Origin: Candidatus Magasanikiibacteriota bacterium
GTDB taxonomy: Bacteria; Patescibacteriota; Patescibacteriia; Magasanikbacterales; UBA922
Assembly: GCA_016182415.1 (NCBI GenBank)
Contig: JACPGR010000097.1
Location: 1-44,914, forward strand
DNA: 44,914 bases
Reading direction: 5' to 3'
The notes under the pieces are model-generated. The model made no database searches, was not told the origin of the DNA, and saw only the letters and a program-made list of their open reading frames with translations. The position numbers and the translations under genes were made by a program. Of this stretch, positions 22,893 to 30,190 are shown in pieces; position 1 is the stretch's first letter; the number at the start of each line of letters is the position of its first letter.

Positions 22893-23057
22893 CTATTTCC
22901 CCTCATCCACAATCTCCGTCTCGACAATATCCCCCGTAATTGCAGTCACCAAAAGCGAAATACCACACACATCACACTCGACGACCTGATCCACCGCGAT
23001 GTCTGAATACGCAGACAAATCTACTTCATTTTTACATTCTGGACAAATTAGCTTCAT
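22893..23057 (-). CDS. LysW-like zinc-ribbon protein
   Basis: 54 residues from the ATG at 23057 (MKLICPECKNEVDL) to the TAG at 22893. Two CxxC knuckles (Cys5/Cys8 and Cys28/Cys31) hold a zinc, and the C-terminus is acidic and ends ETEIVDEGK. This matches LysW/AmCP-type carriers, in which the C-terminal Glu side chain is joined to amino-acid intermediates by an ATP-grasp ligase (LysX/ArgX); the canonical LysW ends EDWGE, so the carrier function is uncertain here. No lysine or arginine biosynthetic genes are present, but an ATP-grasp gene lies 6.5 kb away. A plain zinc-ribbon role is the alternative. Own terminator downstream; divergent from the PLP enzyme. Confidence 0.7.
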   Translation of the reverse strand: MKLICPECKNEVDLSAYSDIAVDQVVECDVCGISLLVTAITGDIVETEIVDEGK

Positions 23058-23198
23058 ATTGATACTATAGTTAAAAGTAATGTCAGAGACTATACTATCA
23101 TATAATACATTTTAATTCAATCCTAACAAATCTAACTCTAATAACCCAATACCAACGTATTGGTGTCCGGCTATTGGAGTCAGGAGTCAGGCATTCCT

Positions 23199-24134
23199 AT
23201 GAAAACCCCCCAACAATCCTACCCCGAGCTAAATAAAATCCTCGGAATCGAAGTCTATCTCAAACGAGAAGATCAGCACAAATATGGATCTCACAAAGGA
23301 CGCTCAATTCCGGTCATGATCAAAAAATATGCAAAAGGTGAAATCGTAACACATGAAGATGGAAGCGAAGAAATTATAAATATCTTCAAAAAATTTGTCA
23401 TTTCCTCATCAGGCAACTCAGCACTCGCTGCAATAGAATCTGTACAAGCACACAATAGAAACAATGGTGAACCAGTCGAACTAACGGTGTATGTCGGCAT
23501 GCATATTGATAACGAAAAATTGAAACGCTTGAAAACAATAATCGAAGATCCAAAAATTAAACTTGAACAAACAGCACGACCCAGACAGACTGCGTTTCAA
23601 GCTGAAAAAAATGGCGATGTAAAAAATCTTCGTCAATCGACAGATGACAATGCACTCCTTGGATACTATGAACTTGCAGATGAGCTCAATCGAATTCCAA
23701 ATTTACAGGCAATTTTTATCCCGACATCTTCTGGAACTACTGCTCAAGCGCTTGGAGAAGCGTTTGTCAATATCGCACCATCAGCTTGGGGAGGCGCACA
23801 ACACCCACAAATTCATATCGTCCAGACTACAAGTTGTCACCCTATTGCCGAAGTTTTTGATACTCCAAATTCTGAAGAAAAATCTATTGCCGGAGCAATT
23901 GTCGACAATATCGCACACCGAAAAGAAAAAATGATAGACGCAATAAAAAACAGCCATGGCAGTGGCTGGATTGTGACGAACGAAGAAATTTTGGAAGCTC
24001 AAAAGCTTGTGAAAGATACCTGCAATATACAAATCTCTACAAACTCCGCGCTCTCTATTGCAGGGCTTACTAAGGCATTAAAAAATGGAGGGAAATTTGA
24101 TGGAGTTGTGGTGTGTGTGATTACGGGGATGTAA
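23199..24134 (+). CDS. PLP-dependent fold-type II enzyme (threonine synthase/dehydratase/cysteine synthase-like)
   Basis: 311 residues from the ATG at 23199 (MKTPQQSYPELNKILGIEVYLKRED). The cofactor lysine is in KYGSHKGRS, the phosphate-binding loop is SSSGNSALAA (SGN-type), and PTSSGTTAQALGEAF is the second glycine-rich loop that binds the PLP phosphate. The C-terminal STNSALSIAGLTKAL segment also fits the Trp-synthase-beta superfamily. Members act on Ser, Thr or O-substituted homologues by beta or gamma elimination; the substrate is not clear, and the sequence is not a standard threonine synthase. No pathway neighbour is present. A longer start at 23160 is possible but reads through spacer. 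Confidence 0.85.
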   Translation: MKTPQQSYPELNKILGIEVYLKREDQHKYGSHKGRSIPVMIKKYAKGEIVTHEDGSEEIINIFKKFVISSSGNSALAAIESVQAHNRNNGEPVELTVYVGMHIDNEKLKRLKTIIEDPKIKLEQTARPRQTAFQAEKNGDVKNLRQSTDDNALLGYYELADELNRIPNLQAIFIPTSSGTTAQALGEAFVNIAPSAWGGAQHPQIHIVQTTSCHPIAEVFDTPNSEEKSIAGAIVDNIAHRKEKMIDAIKNSHGSGWIVTNEEILEAQKLVKDTCNIQISTNSALSIAGLTKALKNGGKFDGVVVCVITGM

Positions 24135-24146
24135 TCTTGAAACACA

Positions 24147-24253
24147 ACTCACCCCGTTCGGCTGAACTCACGACGAAGCCTCGCCCCTCTCTTGATAGAG
24201 AGGGAAAACTCATGTGTCTCCCTCTCTTTTCAAGAGAGGGCTGGGGTGAGTTA
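24147..24253. repeat. Palindromic element, family A (third copy)
   Basis: The outer stem AACTCACCCC (24147-24156) pairs with GGGGTGAGTT (24244-24253). Inside are CCCTCTCT/AGAGAGGG (24186-24205) and CCCTCTCTT/AAGAGAGGG (24221-24241). The extra piece CGTTCGGCTGAACTCACGACG (24156-24176) recurs inverted near 15011-15031. The right half encodes the last residues and the stop of the methyltransferase gene on the minus strand. Confidence 0.85.
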
Positions 24254-24938
24254 CGGTTACCACACTTACTATATTCCCGCTATCCCCAACACCACCTTTT
24301 TTCCCTTTGTGACTATAATACTGATCTTCAATTTTAAGATCAGTTTTTTTGAATAATTCATCAAGTTCATCAAGCGTAAATCCATGATAATATCGTGTTC
24401 CCAAAATTTCTCCAGTATCACTTAACCACGGCACCATAAATTCTCCATTATCCTGCGACCATTTTCCTTTTTCGACCGTCTTTTGTGCACTTTTGGAATA
24501 CAAATTCCAATTGGTCATAATAATTTTGCCACCAGGTTTTAAGACTCGTTTCATTTCTGACAAAGACTTCAATCTCGTCTCTTCATCGGGCAAATGATGA
24601 AATGTAGCAATACAATAGACCACGTCAAAGCGTTTATCTTCAAAAGGTAAGCTCGTCATCTCCGCAACAATATAGATATTATCTGGAAATTCTTTTTGTG
24701 CCATTTCAATCTGTTTTTCGCTTTGATCGAGGCCCGCATAGTCGATACCTTGAAATTTTGAGAATAAGTGGTATAATCTCCCCGTCCCACACCCTAGATC
24801 TAGAATACTAAAACCGTCCTGCACGTATTTTTGCAAAGGTTTGAGATCATCCCACAAGTACTGCCGAGTTTCTGCAAATAAATGCGCGATTTTATTATAG
24901 ACATTTTTGTTTTGGGTGATCAGATCTTTTGTATTCAT
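24210..24938 (-). CDS. Class I SAM-dependent methyltransferase (TRM9/ABH8-like)
   Basis: 242 residues. SAM-binding motif I is ILDLGCGTGRLYHLF (about 45-59), the acidic motif II end is YAGLDQSEKQIEMAQ, motif IV is FDVVYCIATFHHLPDEE and motif VI LKPGGKIIMTNWNL. RYYHGFTLDELDELFKKTDLKIE resembles the C-terminal part of wobble-uridine methyltransferases of the TRM9/ABH8 type, which would fit with Elp3 encoded divergently 118 bases away. The last 14 residues (about HPSPLLKREGDT) and the stop come from the family A palindrome, so the native C-terminus was probably replaced. Not included: zinc-binding or RNA-binding domains. Confidence 0.8.
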   Translation of the reverse strand: MNTKDLITQNKNVYNKIAHLFAETRQYLWDDLKPLQKYVQDGFSILDLGCGTGRLYHLFSKFQGIDYAGLDQSEKQIEMAQKEFPDNIYIVAEMTSLPFEDKRFDVVYCIATFHHLPDEETRLKSLSEMKRVLKPGGKIIMTNWNLYSKSAQKTVEKGKWSQDNGEFMVPWLSDTGEILGTRYYHGFTLDELDELFKKTDLKIEDQYYSHKGKKGGVGDSGNIVSVVTVTHPSPLLKREGDT

Positions 24939-24955
24939 ACATTTAAGATGCCAAT

Positions 24956-25052
24956 ATACTAATTCTACTAATGATACGAATAAATACTAATCCTTGCTTC
25001 ATAAAAATTAGTATAACATTGGTATCATTTGTACCATTCGTATATTAGTATC
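24956..25052. promoter_or_regulatory. Nested inverted repeats in the divergent promoter region
   Basis: AATGATAC (24970-24977) pairs with GTATCATT (25022-25029), and inside it ATACTAAT (24984-24991) pairs with ATTAGTAT (25007-25014). Further ATACTAAT and ATTAGTAT copies flank (24956 and 25044). The symmetric block sits exactly between the divergent methyltransferase and elp3 starts, so it could be a shared regulator site. Confidence 0.45.
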
Positions 25053-25056
25053 TGTT

Positions 25057-26730
25057 ATGGAAAAATTTGAACAAATTATCCAACACATCCTCTCTCAAAA
25101 CCCGCAGACAAAACGGGATTTTGATGATGCGCGCAGAAAAATTTGTAGTAAACTGCATATCCCTCAACCATCAAATTCTAAGATGCTGGTAGCATATCAA
25201 AATCTCGTAAAAAAGCAACAGATCAAGAAATCAGAATTTTTTGAAAGCTTGTTTCGAAAAGCAGATATTCGCAGTCTTTCAGGAGTTGCGGTCATTACTT
25301 CACTCATCAAACCCTACACCTGCCCCGGCAAATGTATCTACTGCCCCACCGAAGTGCGCATGCCAAAAAGCTATATCGCGACCGAGCCTGCTGCTGCTCG
25401 CGCGCTTGCCTTAAATTTCAGTCCAAATTTACAAATGACCCGACGTATTGATATGCTTGAAAAAAATGGTCATCCGGTCGACAAGATTGAATATATTTTG
25501 AAAGGGGGTACCTGGAACGCATATCCGATAAAATACCAATATTGGTTTATTTTAGAATCTTTTAAAGCGTGTAATAATTTGACTCGACGCAAAAAAGTGC
25601 CTGAACTCATTTCGTACTCAGACTTGACTCTTGAGGAATTACAACAGATTATGGATGATGAACAAGAATATAATGACAAAAAAGCAACACACAAAATCAT
25701 CGGTCTCACGCTTGAAACGAGACCTGACGCAATTAGCCCAAAATCTATCTATCACATGCGCCGACAAGGTTGTACGAGAATTGAGTTAGGGCTTCAAGCT
25801 CCAGATGACAAGATTCTTGATTTAGTCGTGCGTGGACACTCTGTTCAACAATTCAAAGATGCTATTTTTTTACTTCGACAAGCAGGATTCAAAGTAGATC
25901 TCCACTTCATGCCTGATTTGCCAGGCACGACTGCTAAGCACGATGTAGAAATGTATGCATCGTTATTTACCGACCCGGGATTTATGCCTGATATGGTCAA
26001 AATTTACCCGTGCACCGTAATCAAAACCGCAGAACTTTCAAAGTGGTATGACGATGGCAGATACACGCCATATGATAGTAAAGCATTATTTGAAGCGCTT
26101 TTGCAAATGAAAAAACTGACTCCACGCTATTGTCGTATTTCTCGCCTCATTCGCGACATCCCGACCAATGAAATTCAAGCAGGAAATTCTATTACCAATT
26201 TACGAGAAGCATTGCAAGTCGAGATGAAAAAACGCGGATGGATCTGCCAATGCTTACGTTGCAGAGAGGTAGGGCATTCTCAAATAGCAATAACGCAATT
26301 AAGCAAATTAGCACCGATACTATTTGTAGATGAGTATGAAACAACTGGTGGTACAGAATATTTCCTCAGTTTCGAAGATCCTGATCGAAAAGTGGTGTTT
26401 GGATTTTTACGTTTACGTTTACCAAAGTACGAGGGGGATGTACAGAAAATGCAGGCACTGGAAAAAATTCTTGAACTCGGAAATCTCGACAAGCTTGCAT
26501 TTGTCCGAGAGCTCCATACGTATGGTCAACTTGTCGGTGTAGGACAAAAAAATGCGAGTGCGTCACAACACAAAGGTCTTGGAAAAAAACTCGTCGCCGA
26601 AGCTGAAAAAATTGCGAAAAAAAATGGATATGAAAAAATCGCGGCGATTTCTGGTGTTGGGGTGAAGGGATATTATCGAAAATTTGGGTATAGGAAGATG
26701 GGGATGTATGTGGGAAAGAAATTGAAATAA
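25057..26730 (+). CDS. Elp3-type radical SAM/GNAT tRNA-modifying enzyme
   Basis: 557 residues. The radical SAM cluster is Cys89-x3-Cys93-x2-Cys96 (CPGKCIYCPTEVRMPKSY), followed by the iron-sulfur/SAM core LKGGTWNAYP, LETRPDAISP, RIELGLQAPDD and VDLHFMPDLPGTT. The C-terminal GNAT domain (about 420-557) has the acetyl-CoA loop QHKGLGKKLVAEAEKIA and ends GYYRKFGYRKMGMYVGKKL. Elp3 makes carboxymethyl-uridine at tRNA wobble position 34. Alone, bacterial Elp3 proteins can act without the other Elongator subunits. The divergent methyltransferase at 24210-24938 could methylate the carboxymethyl group. The start at 25057 (MEKFEQIIQHIL) is preceded by a symmetric spacer. Confidence 0.93.
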   Translation: MEKFEQIIQHILSQNPQTKRDFDDARRKICSKLHIPQPSNSKMLVAYQNLVKKQQIKKSEFFESLFRKADIRSLSGVAVITSLIKPYTCPGKCIYCPTEVRMPKSYIATEPAAARALALNFSPNLQMTRRIDMLEKNGHPVDKIEYILKGGTWNAYPIKYQYWFILESFKACNNLTRRKKVPELISYSDLTLEELQQIMDDEQEYNDKKATHKIIGLTLETRPDAISPKSIYHMRRQGCTRIELGLQAPDDKILDLVVRGHSVQQFKDAIFLLRQAGFKVDLHFMPDLPGTTAKHDVEMYASLFTDPGFMPDMVKIYPCTVIKTAELSKWYDDGRYTPYDSKALFEALLQMKKLTPRYCRISRLIRDIPTNEIQAGNSITNLREALQVEMKKRGWICQCLRCREVGHSQIAITQLSKLAPILFVDEYETTGGTEYFLSFEDPDRKVVFGFLRLRLPKYEGDVQKMQALEKILELGNLDKLAFVRELHTYGQLVGVGQKNASASQHKGLGKKLVAEAEKIAKKNGYEKIAAISGVGVKGYYRKFGYRKMGMYVGKKLK

Positions 26731-26733
26731 GTA

Positions 26734-26760
26734 AAAAATCCCGATCAAATCGGGATTTTT
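26734..26760 (+). terminator. Intrinsic terminator after elp3
   Basis: AAAAATCCCGAT and ATCGGGATTTTT form a 12-base stem around CAA, ending in T. It begins three bases past the stop at 26730. Confidence 0.9.
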
Positions 26761-26773
26761 TATTATCCACATC

Positions 26774-26803
26774 TTTACAAAAATACCTTACACATGGTAT
26801 ACA
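26774..26803 (+). promoter_or_regulatory. Promoter of the second short transcript
   Basis: TTTACA (26774-26779), an 18-base spacer, TATACA (26798-26803), with an extended TGG just upstream of the -10 box. The shared leader GCTAACCAAGGAGGTG begins at 26811, seven bases after the -10 box, so transcription would start at or next to it. Confidence 0.6.
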
Positions 26804-26830
26804 ATAGTCGGCTAACCAAGGAGGTGAGCC

Positions 26831-26908
26831 ATGAAAAAAATGTTCTATCGGTGCATCCGACGATTTTGGGGGGCGTTCGTCCCCCGAGTCGAAAGGCTTC
26901 ACCGGTAA
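26831..26908 (+). CDS. 25-residue cationic peptide with strong ribosome site
   Basis: ATG at 26831 to TAA at 26906-26908. The peptide begins MKKMFYRCIRRFWGAFVPR and ends VERLHR: about eight basic residues against one acidic, with aromatic residues spaced to give an amphipathic helix. The leader is GCTAACCAAGGAGGTG at 26811-26826, five bases separating AGGAGGT from ATG, exactly as at 17537-17557 on the other strand; the ORF length is also identical. Downstream lie a long GC-rich hairpin (26911-26956) and a terminator. The peptide does not resemble that of the sister unit, so the conserved part is the RNA architecture rather than the product. It could be a toxin-like or membrane-active peptide, or a translated leader. 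Confidence 0.6.
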   Translation: MKKMFYRCIRRFWGAFVPRVERLHR

Positions 26909-26910
26909 AG

Positions 26911-26956
26911 ACGTCGGCTCGGAATTCGAGGAGTTTCCTCGTCTCCGGGCCGACGT
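26911..26956 (+). ncRNA. GC-rich hairpin in the second short transcript
   Basis: ACGTCGGC (26911-26918) pairs with GCCGACGT (26949-26956), and CGAGGA (26927-26932) with TCCTCG (26936-26941) inside. It follows the 25-codon ORF by two bases. The base composition is much richer in G+C than neighbouring spacers. Confidence 0.65.
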
Positions 26957-26981
26957 TCACGAAACTTAACATGTATCAAAC

Positions 26982-27007
26982 AGTCTTTGCGACAAGACTT
27001 TTTTATT
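26982..27007 (+). terminator. Intrinsic terminator of the second short transcript
   Basis: AGTCTT (26982-26987) and AAGACT (26994-26999) form a stem around TGCGAC followed by TTTTTTAT. Confidence 0.8.
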
Positions 27008-27020
27008 TTCTAAAAAATTA

Positions 27021-27102
27021 ATAGATACACGGATTCAACGGATGAAACAGACCAAAACGATTCCGTGAAAATCAGTTAGATCCGTTGAATCCGTGTGTCT
27101 AT
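27021..27102. repeat. Long inverted repeat reaching the transporter stop codon
   Basis: ACACGGATTCAACGGAT (27027-27043) is perfectly mirrored at 27080-27096; with one mismatch the arms extend to 27021-27043 and 27080-27102. The right arm contains the TAG stop of the transporter gene (27099-27101). Confidence 0.8.
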
Positions 27103-28007
27103 CCAGCAAATCCCAAAATCACGAGCCCCACAACCACAAAACAAATCGCCACAACTTTCAAAAAAATATTTCTCCGATCAATCTCTTCTTTGATTATATG
27201 TGGAAATGAGAGTGTCAAAAAAATTGTAATGAGAAATACAAAAATTGCTTGTGTTCCTTCCATCGCATTGACGAGTGAAACCGGTGCAAGAGATATTGAC
27301 CACATATTAAAAAGTAACCCAATTTTTGATAATATATTTATTACTAGGATTATCCCAATCACTTTCCAGGTAAAAAAATTCTTCTTTTCTTCAAAAAAAT
27401 CCGTCCTAAATTGATTTGAAATAAAAAATAATAAACCAATCAATACAAAAAATATCGTACTAAAAATAAAAACAATTTCAAATGAAGTACCTAAACCATC
27501 AGTAATATAGCGCAACACAATATCATATGCTGCAAAAAACACACACGCCACAAGCATGTACAAAAATGCAAGTGACAACTTGAATTTACCTGATTTTGCA
27601 TGCAGAGATGCGACAAAACCACCCAAGACCAAAAAAGTAAACGCAGAAAATTCAATTACTGATAAGCGCTCATCTATAAACAAATGCGAGCCAAGCAAGG
27701 TAAACAAGGGCAGAAAACTCCACAGCATATTGATCCGACTAATTTCCTCTATTTGCACTGCTTTGATATAAAACAATACTCCACTACAAAAACCCACCGA
27801 AGCAATAAAAATCCAAAATAATATATGTATGCTCGGAATAAAAAAATCTACGAAAGGCACTATCAAAAGTCCAACCAAACCGGCCACAAAACCCAAAAAT
27901 ACGTATACAAAGGGATTTTTGAATTCTTTATCCACCAAATATTTCTCCCCAATGTTCGTCAGTCCCCAAAATAAATGTGTCAATAGAGCTAAAAATACCC
28001 AAGTCAT
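27099..28007 (-). CDS. EamA/DMT-superfamily transporter
   Basis: 302 residues from the ATG at 28007 (MTWVFLALLTHLFWGLTNIGEKYLVDKEF); the 11 codons upstream read through spacer and are less hydrophobic. About ten hydrophobic helices in two halves, with the EamA pattern LxWGLxN near residue 12 and a second half starting near VACVFFAAYDIVLRYI. These proteins export metabolites, amino acids or nucleotide precursors; the cargo is unknown. A cell with few biosynthetic genes would make use of such transporters. The stop lies inside a long inverted repeat (27021-27102). Confidence 0.8.
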   Translation of the reverse strand: MTWVFLALLTHLFWGLTNIGEKYLVDKEFKNPFVYVFLGFVAGLVGLLIVPFVDFFIPSIHILFWIFIASVGFCSGVLFYIKAVQIEEISRINMLWSFLPLFTLLGSHLFIDERLSVIEFSAFTFLVLGGFVASLHAKSGKFKLSLAFLYMLVACVFFAAYDIVLRYITDGLGTSFEIVFIFSTIFFVLIGLLFFISNQFRTDFFEEKKNFFTWKVIGIILVINILSKIGLLFNMWSISLAPVSLVNAMEGTQAIFVFLITIFLTLSFPHIIKEEIDRRNIFLKVVAICFVVVGLVILGFAG

Positions 28008-28074
28008 AGTATTTGAATTAGTACCGTAAAAATGATACACTAAGTATACTTAAAATAGTATAATCAATCAATCT

Positions 28075-28485
28075 ATGGAACTCCCACCAGGTACTATTAT
28101 CGCAGTCGGACCCATCATTATCGAAGATGGCAAAGTCCTACTCAACCGCGAGATAAAAAATGACGGAACTGAAAGCCCTATTTTTATGTTACCTGGCGGT
28201 ACTGTGGAAAATATGGACTCCACACTCGAGGAAGAGTGTTATCGTGAAGCAATGGAGGAAATGGGTATGACGATTGAAATCATCAAACCGCTTCGAACCA
28301 TGTTGGTCAAAAGACCCGGCAAAGAAACATACGCAATTTTAGTTCACTATCTTGCGCGACGGACGTCTGAAATCAACCCCGGTCAAGAGACGCTTGAGTG
28401 GGGTTGGTATGATATTGATAATTTGCCTAAAAATTGTGCACCAAATATTGCGCAGATTATTGATGATGTAAAGAAAGAATTATGA
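28075..28485 (+). CDS. Nudix hydrolase
   Basis: 136 residues. The Nudix box GGTVENMDSTLEEECYREAMEEMG is intact (with one residue more than the shortest consensus before the Glu helix). The N-terminus MELPPGTIIAVGPIIIEDGKVLLN and the LVHYLARRTSEINPGQETLEWGWYDIDNLP end match small NUDT-type housecleaning enzymes. The stop overlaps the start of the repeat protein gene by four bases (ATGA), so the two are translationally coupled. Confidence 0.87.
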   Translation: MELPPGTIIAVGPIIIEDGKVLLNREIKNDGTESPIFMLPGGTVENMDSTLEEECYREAMEEMGMTIEIIKPLRTMLVKRPGKETYAILVHYLARRTSEINPGQETLEWGWYDIDNLPKNCAPNIAQIIDDVKKEL

Positions 28486-30092
28486 TCGAATGTGAAAAAA
28501 GCCATGAGGAACTAGAAGCTTACCGACTTAAACTTCAAGAAGAAGTCAAAAATCTTTTTGGATCGGAGAGTACTGTACCTATGCAAGATATTGTACATAT
28601 ACTCGGGGCAAAAGAATTTCTTACCATTGATACAAAAAGAAAAGTCCTCACTTTTGACGCAAAAAGGTATGTAGATTCACTCGTAAAAAGACTGCGCAAC
28701 GAAGGTCTAAAGTTGCAATTACCAAAAAAAGTTGAGATCGAGCCCGAGGTTGTGTTCCCTCCTGGAGAAGGTGAGATAAAAACAGGCAGTGAAGCAGGAA
28801 TTGAAAAGAAAAAAGAATTTCAGAGAAACGCATTATTAATTGAACTTCTGAGCGAGAATCAAATTCCTTATGAGACACCACGCATCAGTAAAACCACGCC
28901 GGATATGATGCGAGGTGAAGGATACACGGTCTATTTTCTTCCCACTCTTCAAAAAACAGTCTGTGTAAATAATGAAGAGGGAAATACAACAATAATCCTT
29001 TTTGACACTCAGTCTTATGACGACGCAAAAAAAATATTTGGCATCTACACAAAGAAACAATTGAGGACTGACTACAATGGTCTCGCCGTATGTATCGATT
29101 GGAAAAATGAATTTATACAGAACCCGAAATTGTGGAAAGTTGAAATTCTTAATGTGTTACAAAGTGAACCTCTCTCAAAAAAAATGGGCTCAACAGACAA
29201 AGAAATAATGACGAGACGTAGAACTATCGAGACTGCACAATCAGAACTAGAGGAAGCTTATATAAAATGGTTAAACAGTCAAAACCAGAAGAACAAAAGG
29301 TTTAATATAAGGTGGCTTCAGAAAAATGGATATAATGCACTAGAAAAATGGATAAGAAGAAATGAAGGTTTAGATGCGCTCGTCAGAAGATGTCCACCTG
29401 AATTACAAGAAGCCTTTGAAAAACGAGACCATACATCTGGAAGAACAACCGAAAATGCTCAGGCGGAACTTGAGCAAGCATTTGAACAATGGCTAAAACA
29501 GCCCGTGAAAGGACATAAAAAATTTAACACCGTGTGGCTACTAAAAAATGGATATGGCGGGCTATACGAATGGACAAGAAGCAATGAAAGTTTAGATGTG
29601 CTCGTCAGAAGATGTCCATCTGAATTACAAGAAGCCTTTGAAAAACGGATCTATACTTTCGAAAGTGCTCAGGCGGAACTTGAGCAAGCATTTGAACAAT
29701 GGCTAGAACAGCCCGTGAAAGGACATAAAAAATTTAACACCGTGTGGCTACTAAAAAATGGATATGGTGGGCTATACGAATGGACAAGAAGCAATGAAAG
29801 TTTAGATGCGCTCGTCAGAAGATGTCCGCCTGTATTACAAGAAGCCTTTGAAAAACGAGATCATACATCTGGAAGAACAACCGAAAGTGCTCAGGCGGAA
29901 CTTGAGCAAGCATTTGAACAATGGCTAGAACAGCCCGTGAAAGGACATAAAAAATTTAACACCGTGTGGCTACTAAAAAATGGATATGGCGGGCTATACG
30001 AATGGACAAGAAAAAATAAAAATTTGGACACCTTAGTCCAAAAATGCTCACAAGGATTACAAGTTGCATTTAATAAATTCAAGAAAAAATAA
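28482..30092 (+). CDS. Protein with four near-identical 70-74-residue repeats, function unknown
   Basis: 536 residues. Residues 1-245 are a mixed alpha/beta region with LGAKEFLTIDTKRKVL and a part around 115-230 (RNALLIELLSENQIPYETPR, YTVYFLPTLQKTVCVNN, IILFDTQSYDDAKKIFGIYT) that I do not recognise. From about 248 to the end there are four repeats, with AQ(S/A)ELE starting at residues 252, 326, 396 and 470. Each runs AQAELEQAFEQWLxQPVKGHKKFNTVWLLKNGYGGLYEWTRxNESLDALVRRCPxELQEAFEK, with conserved Trp and Leu; repeats 2-4 are almost identical at DNA level, repeat 1 diverged. This looks like a helical solenoid, possibly binding nucleic acid or protein. No transmembrane segment. Start codon overlaps the Nudix stop. 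Confidence 0.7.
   Translation: MIECEKSHEELEAYRLKLQEEVKNLFGSESTVPMQDIVHILGAKEFLTIDTKRKVLTFDAKRYVDSLVKRLRNEGLKLQLPKKVEIEPEVVFPPGEGEIKTGSEAGIEKKKEFQRNALLIELLSENQIPYETPRISKTTPDMMRGEGYTVYFLPTLQKTVCVNNEEGNTTIILFDTQSYDDAKKIFGIYTKKQLRTDYNGLAVCIDWKNEFIQNPKLWKVEILNVLQSEPLSKKMGSTDKEIMTRRRTIETAQSELEEAYIKWLNSQNQKNKRFNIRWLQKNGYNALEKWIRRNEGLDALVRRCPPELQEAFEKRDHTSGRTTENAQAELEQAFEQWLKQPVKGHKKFNTVWLLKNGYGGLYEWTRSNESLDVLVRRCPSELQEAFEKRIYTFESAQAELEQAFEQWLEQPVKGHKKFNTVWLLKNGYGGLYEWTRSNESLDALVRRCPPVLQEAFEKRDHTSGRTTESAQAELEQAFEQWLEQPVKGHKKFNTVWLLKNGYGGLYEWTRKNKNLDTLVQKCSQGLQVAFNKFKKK
29235..30089 (+). repeat. Coding tandem repeats, 4 copies of about 210-222 bp
   Basis: Units start at about 29235, 29457, 29667 and 29889 (periods 222, 210 and 222). 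Long stretches such as 29500-29590 and 29710-29800 and 29930-30010 are identical, including synonymous positions, which points to recent duplication or gene conversion rather than old selection alone. Confidence 0.9.
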
Positions 30093-30190
30093 AATTATGA
30101 TCCATGAATCACTCGAACACAAATAACTAAAATACTTGTCTAAAACATGAAGTTTTTTAACATATCCGTAAATCATGTATTTTCAATTTT

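Noticed and set aside
22700-22939. 79-codon frame across the tRNA-like gene
   Set aside because: It runs through the tRNA and two terminators.
29235-30089. CRISPR-like reading of the 210-222 bp tandem repeats
   Set aside because: The repeats are fully coding, in frame and much too long.
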